Below, piece by piece: positions 31,261 to 45,572 of a DNA stretch of 64,000 nucleotides. The notes under the pieces are model-generated. The model searched no databases. It worked only from the letters and a program-made list of their open reading frames with translations, and was not told the origin of the DNA. The stretch comes from Streptomyces beigongshangae. GTDB taxonomy: Bacteria; Actinomycetota; Actinomycetes; Streptomycetales; Streptomycetaceae. Location: contig NZ_JAHKJW010000029.1 in assembly GCF_019710745.1 (NCBI RefSeq), forward strand, positions 1 through 64,000, read 5' to 3'. Position 1 is the stretch's first letter. Each line of letters starts with the position of its first letter. A program made the translations under genes and the position numbers.

Positions 31261-33403
31261 TACGCGGCCCTCCTGCGGTCGCCCCTGCTGACGCCCTCGA
31301 CGTCACTCCTGCTGCTGCTCCTGCTGCTCCTGCTGCCCCTGCCGTCGCCGCGGACGTCCCTGACCAGTCCGGCGATCGAGTCGGCCCGCAGCTCGTCGAG
31401 CGTCACCGCGGTCCCGCCGAGCTCACCCGCGAGCTGCCCGGCGAGTCCGAGCCGCACGGGCCCCGACTCGCAGTCGACGACCACGGACGCGATCCCCCCG
31501 GCGGCGAACAGCCCGGCCGCCCGCCCGGCCAGGGCCACCGGCTCCGGGCCGCCGGTGGCCCGCCCGTCGGTGACCAGCACCACCAGCGCGCGCCGCGCCG
31601 GGTCCCGCAACCGCTCCACGCGCAGCACGTCGTGCGCCCGCAGCAGCCCGGCCGCGAGCGGCGTACGCCCGCCGGTGGGCAGCGACTCCAGCCGTACGGC
31701 GGCGGCGTCGACCGACGACGTGGGCGGCAGCGCCACCTCGGCCGCGGAGCCGCGGAAGGTCACGAGCCCCACCTTGTCCCGCCGCTGGTAGGCGTCCAGG
31801 AGCAGTGACAGCACCGCGCCCTTCACGGCGCTCATCCGCTGCCGGGCCGCCATCGAACCGGAGGCGTCCACGACGAACAGCACGAGGTTGCCCTCGCGGC
31901 CCTCGCGGGTGGCCTGCCGCAGATCGTCGCGCCGGACGACGAGCCCGGGCCCGGACCGGCCGCGGGCCCGCTGGTGCGGTGCCGCGGCCTGCACGGTCGC
32001 GGCCAGGTGCAGCTTGGTGAGTGCTCCGCGCGGCCGGCGCGCCCCGGTGGTGCGGCCGTGCTCGGTCCGGGCGCGGGAGCGCCGCCCGGCGGCCCCCTCG
32101 CCCAGCCCCGGCACGCTCAGCACCTTCGTGCGGAAGGGCTCGGCGGCCCGTACGGGGGACTGCTCGCCGGCGCCGGGGGACGGCGCCGGCCCGTTCTCGG
32201 AGCTCTCGGGGTCCTCGGACGGCCTGCCCTGCGCGGGCACCGCACCGTCACCGTCGCCACCGCCACCGCCGTCGTCGCCGTCGGGTCCGTCCGGCGGGGA
32301 CTGCCCGCCACCGGGCCCGTCCGGGTCCGGGTCCGGCTCGTCGTCACCGGAATCCCCGGAACCGTCGGAATCCCCGGAACCGTCGGAGCCGTCCCCGCCC
32401 CCGAACTCCTCCAGCGTCTCGTCGAGCTTGTCCTCGTCGAGGCCCGGCGCGTCGAACGGGTTGCGCCGCCGCCGGTGCGGCAGCGCGAGGAGCGCGGCCT
32501 GCCGCACGTCCTCGGCCAGCACCACGGTCCGCCCCGCCCACGCCGCCAGCGCCGTCGCGGTCCTGGCCATCACGATGTCGGCCCGCATGCCGTCCACCTC
32601 GAACGCCGCGCAGGTCGCCGCGATCTGCCGCAGCGCGCCGTCGCCGAGACGCACCGACGGGAGCAGCTCCCGCGCGGCCGTGATCCGGGCCCGTACGGCG
32701 GACTCCTCGTCGGCCCAGCGCGCCGCGAACCCCTCCGGGTCGTCGTCGTACGCGAGCCGCCGCCGCACGACCTCCACCCGCTGGTCGGGCTCGCGGGAGG
32801 CCGCCACCTCGACGGTCAGCCCGAACCGGTCGAGCAGCTGCGGACGCAGCTCGCCCTCCTCGGGGTTCATGGTCCCGACGAGCAGGAACCGCGCGGCATG
32901 CCGTACGGAGACGCCCTCGCGCTCCACGTACGACGCGCCCATCGCGGCGGCGTCCAGCAGCAGGTCTACCAGGTGGTCGTGGAGGAGGTTGACCTCGTCC
33001 ACGTACAGGATGCCGCGGTGGGCGTCGGCCAGCAGGCCGGGCTCGAACGCCTTCACGCCCTCCGCCAGCGCCCGCTCGATGTCGAGCGCGCCGACGAGAC
33101 GGTCCTCGGAGGCGCCGACCGGCAGCTCGACCATCCGCGCGGGCCGCGACACCCCCGGCCCGGCCTCGTGGGGGCCGTCCGGGCACGCCGGGTCGGGCGC
33201 GCCGGGCGCACAGGAGAACCGGCACCCCGCGACGACGTCGACCTGCGGCATGAGGGCCGAGAGGGCACGCACGGCCGTGGACTTGGCGGTGCCCTTCTCC
33301 CCGCGGACGAGCACACCGCCCACCGCCGGGGAGACGGCGTTCAGCAGCAGCGCGAGCCGCAGGTCGTCCTGGCCGACCACGGCCGTGAACGGGAACGGGG
33401 TAC

Positions 33404-33407
<4 letters not shown>
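31260..33407 (-). CDS. Fused ChlI-ChlD chelatase subunit (cobaltochelatase partner)
   Basis: A 715-residue protein uniting two chelatase subunits. Residues about 1-330 are an AAA+ ATPase like BchI/ChlI (Walker A GEKGTAKST, Walker B GILYVDEVNLLHDHLVDLLL, LVGTMNPEEGELRPQLLDRF). An acidic, repeat-rich linker (GDGSDGSGDSDGSGDSGDDE) follows. Residues about 500-690 are a von Willebrand A domain with an intact MIDAS start (LFVVDASGSMAARQRMSAVK). With CobN just downstream it most likely provides the ATP-driven partner for cobalt insertion, in place of separate CobS and CobT. The GTG at 33407 overlaps the cobN stop by 4 nt. Confidence 0.92.
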
Positions 33408-37080
<3,673 letters not shown>

Positions 37081-37084
<4 letters not shown>

Positions 37085-38601
37085 GCGGGCGCTCCCGGTG
37101 GGATGAAGGGCAGTCCTGTGGGCGCGCCGGACTCGATGAGCCGCCACAGCGCGTCCGTGTCCGCGTGTTCCTCGATCAGATCGCCGAGCCGGTCCAGCTG
37201 CTCCTCGCGCAGCCCGGCGAACGACGTGCCGGCGGCCGGTACGAAGCGGCGCCCCGCGGCGGCGGCCACCTCGCGCAGGAAGGCACGCCGGAAGCCGTCC
37301 GACTCCAGCGAGCCGTGCCAGTGCGTGCCCCAGACGGCGCCGACCCGGCAGCCGTCCAGGAAGGGGTCCCCGCCGGTCACCTCGGCGACCCCGTGGTGGA
37401 TCTCGTACCCCTCGACGGGTTCGCCGAGGGCCTCGCCGACGGGCCGGGCGAGGGTCTTCTCCGGCGCGAACCGTACGCGCACGGGCAGGAGTCCGAGCCC
37501 GTCGACGGCGCCGGCCTTCGACTCGACCTCGTCGTCGATGTGGTCGCCGAGGAGCTGGAAGCCGCCGCAGATCCCCAGCACGGGGCGCCCCTCGGCGGCC
37601 CTGCGCACCAGGGCGTCGGCGAGGCCGCGCCGCCGCAGCCACTCCAGGGCGCGGACCGTGCCGCGGGTGCCGGGCACGACGGCCAGGTCGGCGTCGGCCA
37701 GCTCCTCGGGCCGGTCCACGAACCGCACGACGACGCCCGGTTCGGCGGCGAGCGCGTCCAGGTCGGTGAAGTTGGACATCAGGGGGATCGCGCAGACGGC
37801 GACCCGCAGGATGTCCTCGCCGACGGGGGCGGACACCTCGGACTCGCGGACCGCGCCCCGCAGGGACACGCGGAGTCCGTCCTCCTCGTCGATGCCGAGC
37901 CCGTGCCGGAAGGGCAGGACGCCGTAGGTACGGCGCCCGGTGAGGCCGCGCAGCATGTCGGTGCCGGGTTCGAGGAGGGAGACGTCCCCGCGGAACTTGT
38001 TGACGAGGAACCCGGCGACGAGCTCCTGGTCCTCGCGGGAGAGCAGGGCCACCGTCCCGAAGAAGGAGGCGAAGACCCCGCCGCGGTCGATGTCGCCGAC
38101 GACGAGCACGGGCAGCCGCGCGTTGCGCGCGATCCCCATGTTCACGATGTCCGTCCGCCGCAGGTTGATCTCGGCCGGGCTCCCGGCCCCCTCACAGATC
38201 ACTGCGTCATACGTGCCCCGCAACTCGGCCAGGCAGTCCAGCACGGTCCCGAGCAGCGCCTCCCGGCGTCCGCCGTGGTAGCCGCGCGCGCTCATCTCGC
38301 CCACCGGTCTGCCCATCAGGACGACCTGGCTGCTTCGGTCGCTGCCCGGCTTGAGCAGTACGGGGTTCATGAGCGCGGTCGGTTCCACGCGGGCGGCCTG
38401 CGCCTGCATGGCCTGCGCGCGACCGATCTCGGCGCCCTCCCGCGTCACGAACGAGTTCAGCGACATGTTCTGCGCCTTGAAGGGCGCCACCTTCACACCG
38501 CGCCGCACCAGCCACCGGCAGATCCCGGCGGTCACGACGCTCTTGCCCGCGTCGGAGGTGGTCCCGGCGACGAGCAGTCCTCCGCCCGGCGCGCGCTTCA
38601 T
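37081..38601 (-). CDS. cobQ: CobQ: adenosylcobyric acid synthase
   Basis: A 506-residue glutamine-dependent amidotransferase that adds four amides to the corrin. The N-terminal P-loop domain has LLVAGTTSDAGKSVVTAGIC, KAQNMSLNSFVTREGAEIGR and ICEGAGSPAEINLRRTDIVN. The glutaminase domain has Cys in RPVLGICGGFQLLGDHID and the His region GTHWHGSLESDGFRRAFL. The ATG is preceded by GGAAAGGA, which sits in the first unit of a 24-bp tandem repeat shared with the end of cobD. Confidence 0.95.
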
Positions 38602-39602
38602 GGGGTACGTCCTTTCCCGGCGAGCGAGATACGCCCTCTCCCGGCGAGCGAGGTACGCCCTCTCCCGGCGAGCGAGGTGACGAGCAGGCGCCCGGCGGCG
38701 CTCACGCCCAGCGCGAGCAGGCCCACACGCCGGGAGAGACGGACGGCCCGTTCGATGTCCGCGACCTCCACGGCCCGCCCCCGGCCGTTGAGCACGGGCC
38801 GGTGCTCGACCCGTCCCGCGTACGAGAGCGTGCCGCCCAGCCGCACCCCGAGTGCCCCCGCGAAGGATGCCTCGACAGGACCGGCGTTGGGGCTCGGGTG
38901 CTTGGCGGCGTCCGTGCGCCAGGCGCGCACCGCTCCCCGCGGATCACCCCCGGCGACGGCCGCGAGGGCGGCGGTCAGCCGCGCCCCGGGCCACCCGGCG
39001 ACGTCGTCGAGCCGGGCGGAGGCCCACCCGTACCGCCGGTATCGCGGAGACCTGTGCCCCACCATGGCGTCCAGGGTGTTGACGGCCCGGAACCCGACCA
39101 GGCCGGGCACGCCCGCGAGCGCGCCCCACACCAGGGCGCCCACCACGGCGTCGGAGGTGTTCTCGGCGACCGACTCGACCACGGCCCGCGCGATCCCGTC
39201 GGCGTCCAGCGCCTGCGGGTCCCGCCCGCACAGGTGCGGCAGCCGCTCCCGGGCGGCCTCGACGTCCCCGGTGGCCAGTGCCCCGCCGACGGCGCGGGCC
39301 TCGCGCCCCAGCGAGGTCCCCCCGACGACGGCCCAGGTGGCGGCGGCGGTCAGCGCGGCGGACGCGCCGGGGGAGGTGCGCACGGAACGCCCGGCGGCCA
39401 CGGCGAGGGCGACGGCGCCGCCCGCGCACACGGCGGTGTGCAGGGCGCCCCATCCGCGGTGGTCGCGCCACAGGACCCGTTCCACGGCGCCCGCGGCGCG
39501 GCCGAACGCGGCGACCGGATGCCCCCGGCGGGGATCGCCGAGCAGCAGGTCACCGAGGAGGCCGGCGGCGGCGCCGTACGCGAAGACGCGATCGGCACGC
39601 AC
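38598..39602 (-). CDS. cobD: CobD/CbiB: adenosylcobinamide-phosphate synthase
   Basis: A 334-residue integral membrane protein of the CbiB family, joining aminopropanol phosphate to cobyric acid. Marks are YGAAAGLLGDLLLGDPRRGHP at the N-terminus, VVESVAENTSDAVVGALVWG, AVNTLDAMVGHRSPRYRRYG and PSPNAGPVEASFAGALGVRL. It is the first gene after the cobalamin riboswitch. The GTG at 39602 keeps the conserved N-terminus; much longer upstream frames run through the riboswitch and are rejected. The C-terminus ends in a threefold SLAGRGR repeat coded by 24-bp units. Confidence 0.92.
   Translation of the reverse strand: MRADRVFAYGAAAGLLGDLLLGDPRRGHPVAAFGRAAGAVERVLWRDHRGWGALHTAVCAGGAVALAVAAGRSVRTSPGASAALTAAATWAVVGGTSLGREARAVGGALATGDVEAARERLPHLCGRDPQALDADGIARAVVESVAENTSDAVVGALVWGALAGVPGLVGFRAVNTLDAMVGHRSPRYRRYGWASARLDDVAGWPGARLTAALAAVAGGDPRGAVRAWRTDAAKHPSPNAGPVEASFAGALGVRLGGTLSYAGRVEHRPVLNGRGRAVEVADIERAVRLSRRVGLLALGVSAAGRLLVTSLAGRGRTSLAGRGRISLAGKGRTP
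38607..38678. repeat. Three 24-bp tandem units at cobD/cobQ junction
   Basis: Units at 38607, 38631 and 38655, sharing the CTCTCCCGGCGAGCGAG core with few mismatches. They encode the cobD C-terminal SLAGRGR repeats and supply the DNA just before the cobQ start. Confidence 0.85.
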
Positions 39603-39739
39603 GGCCTCAGCCCGCTTCTGCGGCGGGCAGCGCCCTCGTGCCGGACACACTCGTACCGGGCGCCCCCGTACGGGGCGCAGGGGTCCACAACAGGCGGCCG
39701 CGCATGGCGATATGTCCTCACTCAGGGTGTCCACGCCCT

Positions 39740-39905
39740 GGTTCGACGAGACCGACGACGAGAGTTCCTGGCTCCCGGGGACGGGCTCCCCGGTGACAGT
39801 GGCGGGACCGCGCCGGATTCGCACCGGCTTCCTCTCCTGCCGTCGTACATGGCCCCGGCAGTCCACCACGGTCCGAGAACACCCGTCAACTTGCCGTTGA
39901 CCTGC
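39740..39905 (-). ncRNA. Cobalamin riboswitch
   Basis: On the minus strand the B12-box core is unmistakable: GAAGCCGGTGCGAATCC (39833 downward) continuing GGCGCGGTCCCGCCACTGT, then CACCGGGGAGC and a GAGCCAGGAACTC element. It lies about 140-300 bases upstream of the cobD start and should switch the whole cobalamin operon off when adenosylcobalamin is plentiful. Outer helix limits are approximate. Confidence 0.93.
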
Positions 39906-39978
39906 GAAGGGAGAGTGTGCTGAGGCCCACATCCGCCGGACCCGGGACCCGTCCGGCGCCTCGCCGGACACGGACACG

Positions 39979-40025
39979 CGTCCGCCCCGCCGGGCCGCGG
40001 GTGAGGCGGCCCGGCGGGGCGGACG
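39979..40025 (-). terminator. Strong hairpin after the phosphate transporter operon
   Basis: Perfect 20-bp arms (39979-39998 and 40006-40025) around GGGTGAG. It lies 69 bp past the last gene of the Pit operon and upstream of the riboswitch, so it insulates the cobalamin operon from phosphate-driven read-through. Confidence 0.85.
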
Positions 40026-40093
40026 GCGGCGCTCCGGCCACACGGCCCGACATGCGCGGCCCGGCGGCCGTACCGGTCGGACGGCCGTACCGG

Positions 40094-40315
40094 TCAGATA
40101 ATGATCAGGTAGATCCCGTACGCCACGGCCGCCGCGCAGGCCGCGAAGCAGGCGTACGCGCCGGTGACCGCGAGGGCCGCGGAGCCGCCCTGCGCGGTGG
40201 CCGACTCGCGCTTGGAGAGGCCGACGATGCCGAGGGTGAAGAGGCCCACGAGGGCGACGGTGGCGATGAGGCTGACTCCGAACACGGAGCCGAGGGCTGC
40301 CCAGTCGATCTTCAT
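40094..40315 (-). CDS. Small two-helix membrane protein linked to Pit transporter
   Basis: A 73-residue protein with two hydrophobic helices (SLIATVALVGLFTLGIVGL and AACAAAVAYGIYLIII) joined by a short polar loop. It begins 12 bp after the Pit gene, so it is co-transcribed. I recall small proteins of this kind beside Pit genes in Streptomyces, but no function is known; an accessory or stabilising role for the transporter is a guess. Confidence 0.8.
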   Translation of the reverse strand: MKIDWAALGSVFGVSLIATVALVGLFTLGIVGLSKRESATAQGGSAALAVTGAYACFAACAAAVAYGIYLIII

Positions 40316-40327
40316 GCGGTTCGTTCC

Positions 40328-41569
<1,242 letters not shown>

Positions 41570-41616
41570 TTACCCAGACTTCTATTGGACGACAGTGGCA
41601 GGAGGAACGTAGGCAA

Positions 41617-41638
41617 CCTGGATGAACGGAAGGTGAAC
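41617..41638 (-). promoter_or_regulatory. PHO box (PhoP-binding direct repeat)
   Basis: On the minus strand two contiguous 11-bp units, GTTCACCTTCC and GTTCATCCAGG, match the Streptomyces PhoP repeat (consensus GTTCACC-like followed by four less fixed bases). It lies 48-69 bp upstream of the Pit start. Confidence 0.88.
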
Positions 41639-41835
41639 TGAGGCGGGCTGTGTGGTGACCCGATTGAGGTGCTGTCATTCCGCTTGCGTCGAGGCGGCGG
41701 GGGTCGGCCTCGAACAGAGGCGGAATACGAGGGTCCGTCGACCCTTTGCGGATTCGCGAAGCCGTTCGGCCGGACCCGGGGAACCGCCGGGGAGATCCCG
41801 GTCACCCGGTGGCGTTCTGCTGGCAGGATCGCGGC

Positions 41836-42645
41836 ATGGCTGAGCGGCGGCGGGACGCGGAAGACGGACGGGGCACCGGGCGGGACGCCGGGTGGACGGA
41901 CATACCCGGAACGGACACACCCGGAGCGGACATGGTCGGAACGGACACAGTCAGAACGGGCATACCCGGGGCGGACGCACCCGGGGCGGACGCGCCCCGG
42001 GCGGAAGGGACGCTGGAGCGGGCCTGGCGGGACCTCGTGGCGGTGGCCCGCCGGACGGTGGCCGACGGCCTGGTCGTCGGCACGTCGGGCAACGTGTCCG
42101 TGCGGGTGGGCGACACCGTCCTGGTCACGCCGACCGGGGTCCCGTACGGCCGGCTGACGCCCGGGGACCTCTGCGGGGTCTCCCTCGACGGCCGGCAGGT
42201 GCTCGGTTCGCTCGTCCCCACCAGCGAACTGCCCATGCACCTCGCCGTCTACCGCTCCACCGGGGCGCACGCCGTCGTCCACACCCACGCCGTGCACGCC
42301 ACGGCCGTCTCCGCCCTCGTCGCGGAACTGCCCCTCGTCCACTACATGGCGGCCGCCCTGGGCGGGCCCGTCCGTGTCGCCCCCTACGCCACCTACGGCA
42401 CGGAGGAACTGGCCCGGAACGTGCTGGAGGCCCTTCGCGACCGCACGGCCTGCCTCCTGCGGAACCACGGCACCCTGGCGTACGGCGCCACCCTCGACCA
42501 GGCGTACGACCGTACGGCCCAGCTCGAATGGATGTGCCGCGTATGGCTCACCGCGTCGTCCGTGCCCGGCCGCACGCCCGCCCTGCTGACCGGGGACCAG
42601 GTGGCGCGGGCGGGGGAGCGGATGAAGGGGTACGGCCAGCCGTGA
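41836..42645 (+). CDS. Class II aldolase/adducin family protein
   Basis: A 269-residue protein whose fold starts after a 55-residue low-complexity leader of GxDxPG repeats. The core matches L-fuculose-phosphate aldolase-type enzymes: VADGLVVGTSGNVSVRVGD, LVTPTGVPYGRLTPGDLC, SELPMHLAVYRSTGAHAVVH with the zinc ligands in HTHAVHATAVSAL, and the third His in LLRNHGTLAYGATLDQAY. The likely reaction is cleavage of a sugar phosphate or sugar acid to a glycolaldehyde-type product and DHAP, but substrate is unknown. Start is the ATG at 41836; the leader might be excluded if a GTG further in is used. Confidence 0.87.
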   Translation: MAERRRDAEDGRGTGRDAGWTDIPGTDTPGADMVGTDTVRTGIPGADAPGADAPRAEGTLERAWRDLVAVARRTVADGLVVGTSGNVSVRVGDTVLVTPTGVPYGRLTPGDLCGVSLDGRQVLGSLVPTSELPMHLAVYRSTGAHAVVHTHAVHATAVSALVAELPLVHYMAAALGGPVRVAPYATYGTEELARNVLEALRDRTACLLRNHGTLAYGATLDQAYDRTAQLEWMCRVWLTASSVPGRTPALLTGDQVARAGERMKGYGQP

Positions 42646-42650
42646 CGGCG

Positions 42651-42722
42651 GACCGGGCGGACCGGGCGGACCGGGCCGACCGGGCGGACCGGGCCGACCG
42701 GGCGGACCGGGCCGACCGGCCC
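42651..42722. repeat. Eight tandem 9-bp units
   Basis: Eight copies of GACCGGGCG/GACCGGGCC, in phase with codons, start five bases after the aldolase stop. If read through they would give a DRA/DRA-type peptide. No function is known. Confidence 0.9.
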
Positions 42723-42772
42723 GTTCCGTGCTTCCACTGGCCGACGGCGGGCTCCGTCAGGAGACTGGTCCC

Positions 42773-43909
42773 GTGCGTACCGTGAAGCCGACGACCGCGG
42801 CCCTGACCTCCGTCCTCACCGTTGCCCTCGCGGGCGCGGCCGGCATCGCCGCCGGCCGCTTCGCCGGCGACGCCGCCCTGAAGGCGGCACCGGGCCGGCC
42901 GCTGCCCACCGAACCGCCCCTCACCGTGCACGCCACGGCCGCGGGCCGGATCGCCCTGACCCGCGCCCTCGCCTCCCGGCGCCCGGGCGTGTACGGCCTG
43001 AGCGGCGACGGCAGCCACGCCGTCGTCGGCCCGGTCCTGTCCGGCGCCCCGCACACCGCCGACACGGTCGTGCGCCGTCTGGAGCGCGTCACCCACGGCA
43101 CACCGGCACCCGGTGACAGGGTCCGGCTCACCCCCGGCCTGCACATCGGGAACCCGGGCTCCGCCCTCGGCCTCGACCACGCCGACGTGGAGATCCCCGG
43201 CGAACTCGGCGCCCTGCCCGCCTGGTTCGTGCCCGCCGCCCGCGACACCTGGGTGATCACCGTGCACGGCCTGGGCACCACGCGCGAGCACCCCATGAAT
43301 GTCATGGAGTACCTGCACCACCGGCAGTTCCCCGTCCTCGCCCTCGCCTACCGCGGCGACGCCGGCGCGCCCCGCCCGCCGGGCGGACTGAGCCACCTCG
43401 GCGAGAGCGAGTGGCGCGACCTGGACGCGGCCCTCCGCTTCGCCGTCCGGCACGGCGCCGAACGCGTCATCCTGTACGGCTGGTCCACCGGCGCCACCAT
43501 GGCGCTGCGCGCCGCCGAGCGCTCCGCGCTGCGCGACCGGATCCGCGGGCTCGTCCTGGACTCGCCGGTGCTCGACTGGGAGGCCACCCTGCGCGCGCTG
43601 GCGACGGCCCGCCGCACCCCCGGTGCCCTGCTGCCGCTGGCCGTTCGCGCCTACCAGGGGCGGACCGGCCTCGGCACCGGCCCCGTCGGGAGCCCCGTCG
43701 ACCCGGCCCGGCTCAGGGTGCCCGCCCTCGTCCTGCACGGTCCCGGCGACGTCGTCGCCCCCTGGGGGCCCTCCCGCCGCCTCGCGGACCGCCGTACCGA
43801 TCTCGTCACCCTCCACACGGTGCACGACGCGCCCCACGGTGCCATGTGGAACGCCGACCCGGCCGGTTGCGAAGAGGCGCTCCGCCGCTTTCTCACCCCG
43901 TTGATGTGA
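42773..43909 (+). CDS. Membrane-anchored or secreted alpha/beta hydrolase
   Basis: A 378-residue protein with an N-terminal hydrophobic segment (ALTSVLTVALAGAAGIAAG) acting as a signal or anchor. The hydrolase core begins near residue 155: TWVITVHGLGTTREHPMNV, nucleophile elbow LYGWSTGATMAL (GWSTG), acid in LVLHGPGDVVAPWGPSR and His in HDAPHGAMWNADP. It resembles the BAAT/FrsA-like or YfhR-type hydrolases; substrate is unknown. I chose the GTG at 42773, 8 bp after GGAG; the frame extends upstream to 42728. It is separated from the aldolase by the 9-bp repeat. Confidence 0.82.
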   Translation: MRTVKPTTAALTSVLTVALAGAAGIAAGRFAGDAALKAAPGRPLPTEPPLTVHATAAGRIALTRALASRRPGVYGLSGDGSHAVVGPVLSGAPHTADTVVRRLERVTHGTPAPGDRVRLTPGLHIGNPGSALGLDHADVEIPGELGALPAWFVPAARDTWVITVHGLGTTREHPMNVMEYLHHRQFPVLALAYRGDAGAPRPPGGLSHLGESEWRDLDAALRFAVRHGAERVILYGWSTGATMALRAAERSALRDRIRGLVLDSPVLDWEATLRALATARRTPGALLPLAVRAYQGRTGLGTGPVGSPVDPARLRVPALVLHGPGDVVAPWGPSRRLADRRTDLVTLHTVHDAPHGAMWNADPAGCEEALRRFLTPLM

Positions 43910-43954
43910 TCCCGGGGCGGCCCGGTACCGAAGATTCCGTTTAACTGTGTACCA

Positions 43955-43970
43955 AGGGGTGCGGACCCCT
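43955..43970. terminator. Short hairpin after hydrolase gene
   Basis: AGGGGT-GCGG-ACCCCT, 45 bp after the hydrolase stop, followed by CCGGGG. Weak but well placed before the next gene. Confidence 0.4.
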
Positions 43971-44066
43971 CCGGGGCGCCTGCGCGGGCCGGTGCGCCGA
44001 TCGCCTCTGTGGGCCCATGTGACATTCCGTTTGGGTTTTCGGAGCGTCAACGGGAAGACTGCCCCC

Positions 44067-45548
44067 GTGACGTCCCGTATCCCGCGCGACTCCAGGCTCC
44101 GACTCGTCCGCCCGCGATCCCTGGCCGCCGCCCCCCGAGCGATGACCCAGAGGCCCGCCCGTCGACCCGCACCCCGCCCGCCCGAGGGCACACCGGCGCC
44201 GGCGGAACTCGCCCGCATGGCACGCGCCGTACTCGCCGGCGCGGCCCGGGTCGCCCGCTGGGCCGACACCACCCTGGGCCCGGGCGGGGACGGCGACGCC
44301 CGGATCCGCGCCGCCACGGCCGCCGGCGGCACGTCGGACGGTGCGTCCGGCAGCACGTCCGGCGGCGGTGCGGAGGGCAAGGGCACCCTGTCCGACGACG
44401 CCGCCCGACGGGCCGCCGCCGAACTGGGCCTGACGCCGGATCAGGTGCGTGCGGACTGGGACGTCGCACGGCTGGCGGGCCTGGTCGAGGTGCACGGCGG
44501 CACCGCGCGCCCCGGCTGGCGGCTGCGCGCCTGGAACCGCGACGACAGCGCCGTGCTGCGCGGCTGGGTCGCCTTCTTCGACGCCTGGTCGATCGCCCAC
44601 CCCGGCCCCGACGGGCACGAGCCCTCCGCCGTCGCCGAGGTCGTCTCGGCGATGCCGCAGGTCCTGTCCTTCCTCCAGCTGTCCGCGGGCCCCGTCCCCG
44701 TCCCGCAACTCCTGGACCTGCTCGAACAGCGCGTCACGGAACTGCGCACCGAGCGCTGCGAGATCTCCTACGGACCCCGGCCCGAACCGGCGCCCGAACC
44801 GGCGCCCGGGCCGGGCACCGGGGACACCCCCCTGGCCCCGCTGCTCGACTGGGCGCTGCACGCCCTCGCCGCCGTCGGCGCCCTCACCTGCGGCGACGGC
44901 CAGGCCACGCTCACCCCCCTGGGCAGCTGGGCGGTCTGGGTCAAGCTGGAGCAGATCTGCGTGGCCGCGCAGAGCCCCGCCGGGAACATCGAGCAGGGCG
45001 CCGAGGACATGCTCCGCGGCTGCGGCCGGCTGCGCCCCAACGCGGCCCGCGCCGAGTACCGCGCCTGGCTCGCCGCCCGCCCCGTCGGCAGCGCCGTCAC
45101 CGAACTCCTCGCCGCCGCCCGCGGCGAGGACGCCCTGCTGCGCGGACTGGCCTTCGAGGCGCTGCGCGTGGTCGGCGCCCCCGCCGAGCCGGACGTCCGC
45201 GCGGTGGTGGACGAGACGCCCCTGCGCCCGTACGCCCTGCTGTGGCTCGCCGAGCACGACGGGCACGACCCCGAGGACGCCCACCTGGTGCTCACGCGCG
45301 AGGAGGCCACCTGGCTGTGGGTCGACACCGCCGCGGCCGTCGCCGACCACGGCGAGGCCCCGCTCCTCGTGCGGCACCTGGAGTCCGCGGTGCAGCCGAC
45401 CGTCCCGGCGCTCCTCGACGAGGTGCGCGCGGTCGGCCACCCCCGCACCGTGCAGGTCCTGGTCGCCCTCGCCGCCGCCCACCCCGACCCGGCCCTCGCC
45501 AAGGCCGTGCGCCGCGCCGCCTTCCAGGTCCACACCGGGAGGAACTAG
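44067..45548 (+). CDS. Conserved actinobacterial protein of unknown function
   Basis: A 493-residue soluble, all-helical protein I do not recognise. The first 90 residues are basic and low in complexity (ARRPAPRPPEGTPAPAE, then a Gly/Ser run). The rest contains regular amphipathic helices: RRAAAELGLTPDQVRADWDV, LAGLVEVHGG, GWVAFFDAWSIAHPGP, ALHALAAVGALTCGDG and HEAT-like segments near the end (DALLRGLAFEALRVVGAPAE, VPALLDEVRAVGHPRTVQVL). The winged-helix-like middle part could bind nucleic acid. The GTG at 44067 with GGGAAGA upstream is a choice; ATG at 44142 or GTG at 43947 are alternatives. It is convergent with the VOC gene. Confidence 0.75.
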   Translation: MTSRIPRDSRLRLVRPRSLAAAPRAMTQRPARRPAPRPPEGTPAPAELARMARAVLAGAARVARWADTTLGPGGDGDARIRAATAAGGTSDGASGSTSGGGAEGKGTLSDDAARRAAAELGLTPDQVRADWDVARLAGLVEVHGGTARPGWRLRAWNRDDSAVLRGWVAFFDAWSIAHPGPDGHEPSAVAEVVSAMPQVLSFLQLSAGPVPVPQLLDLLEQRVTELRTERCEISYGPRPEPAPEPAPGPGTGDTPLAPLLDWALHALAAVGALTCGDGQATLTPLGSWAVWVKLEQICVAAQSPAGNIEQGAEDMLRGCGRLRPNAARAEYRAWLAARPVGSAVTELLAAARGEDALLRGLAFEALRVVGAPAEPDVRAVVDETPLRPYALLWLAEHDGHDPEDAHLVLTREEATWLWVDTAAAVADHGEAPLLVRHLESAVQPTVPALLDEVRAVGHPRTVQVLVALAAAHPDPALAKAVRRAAFQVHTGRN

Positions 45549-45572
45549 CCCGCCCGGCCGGCCGCGGGCGGC

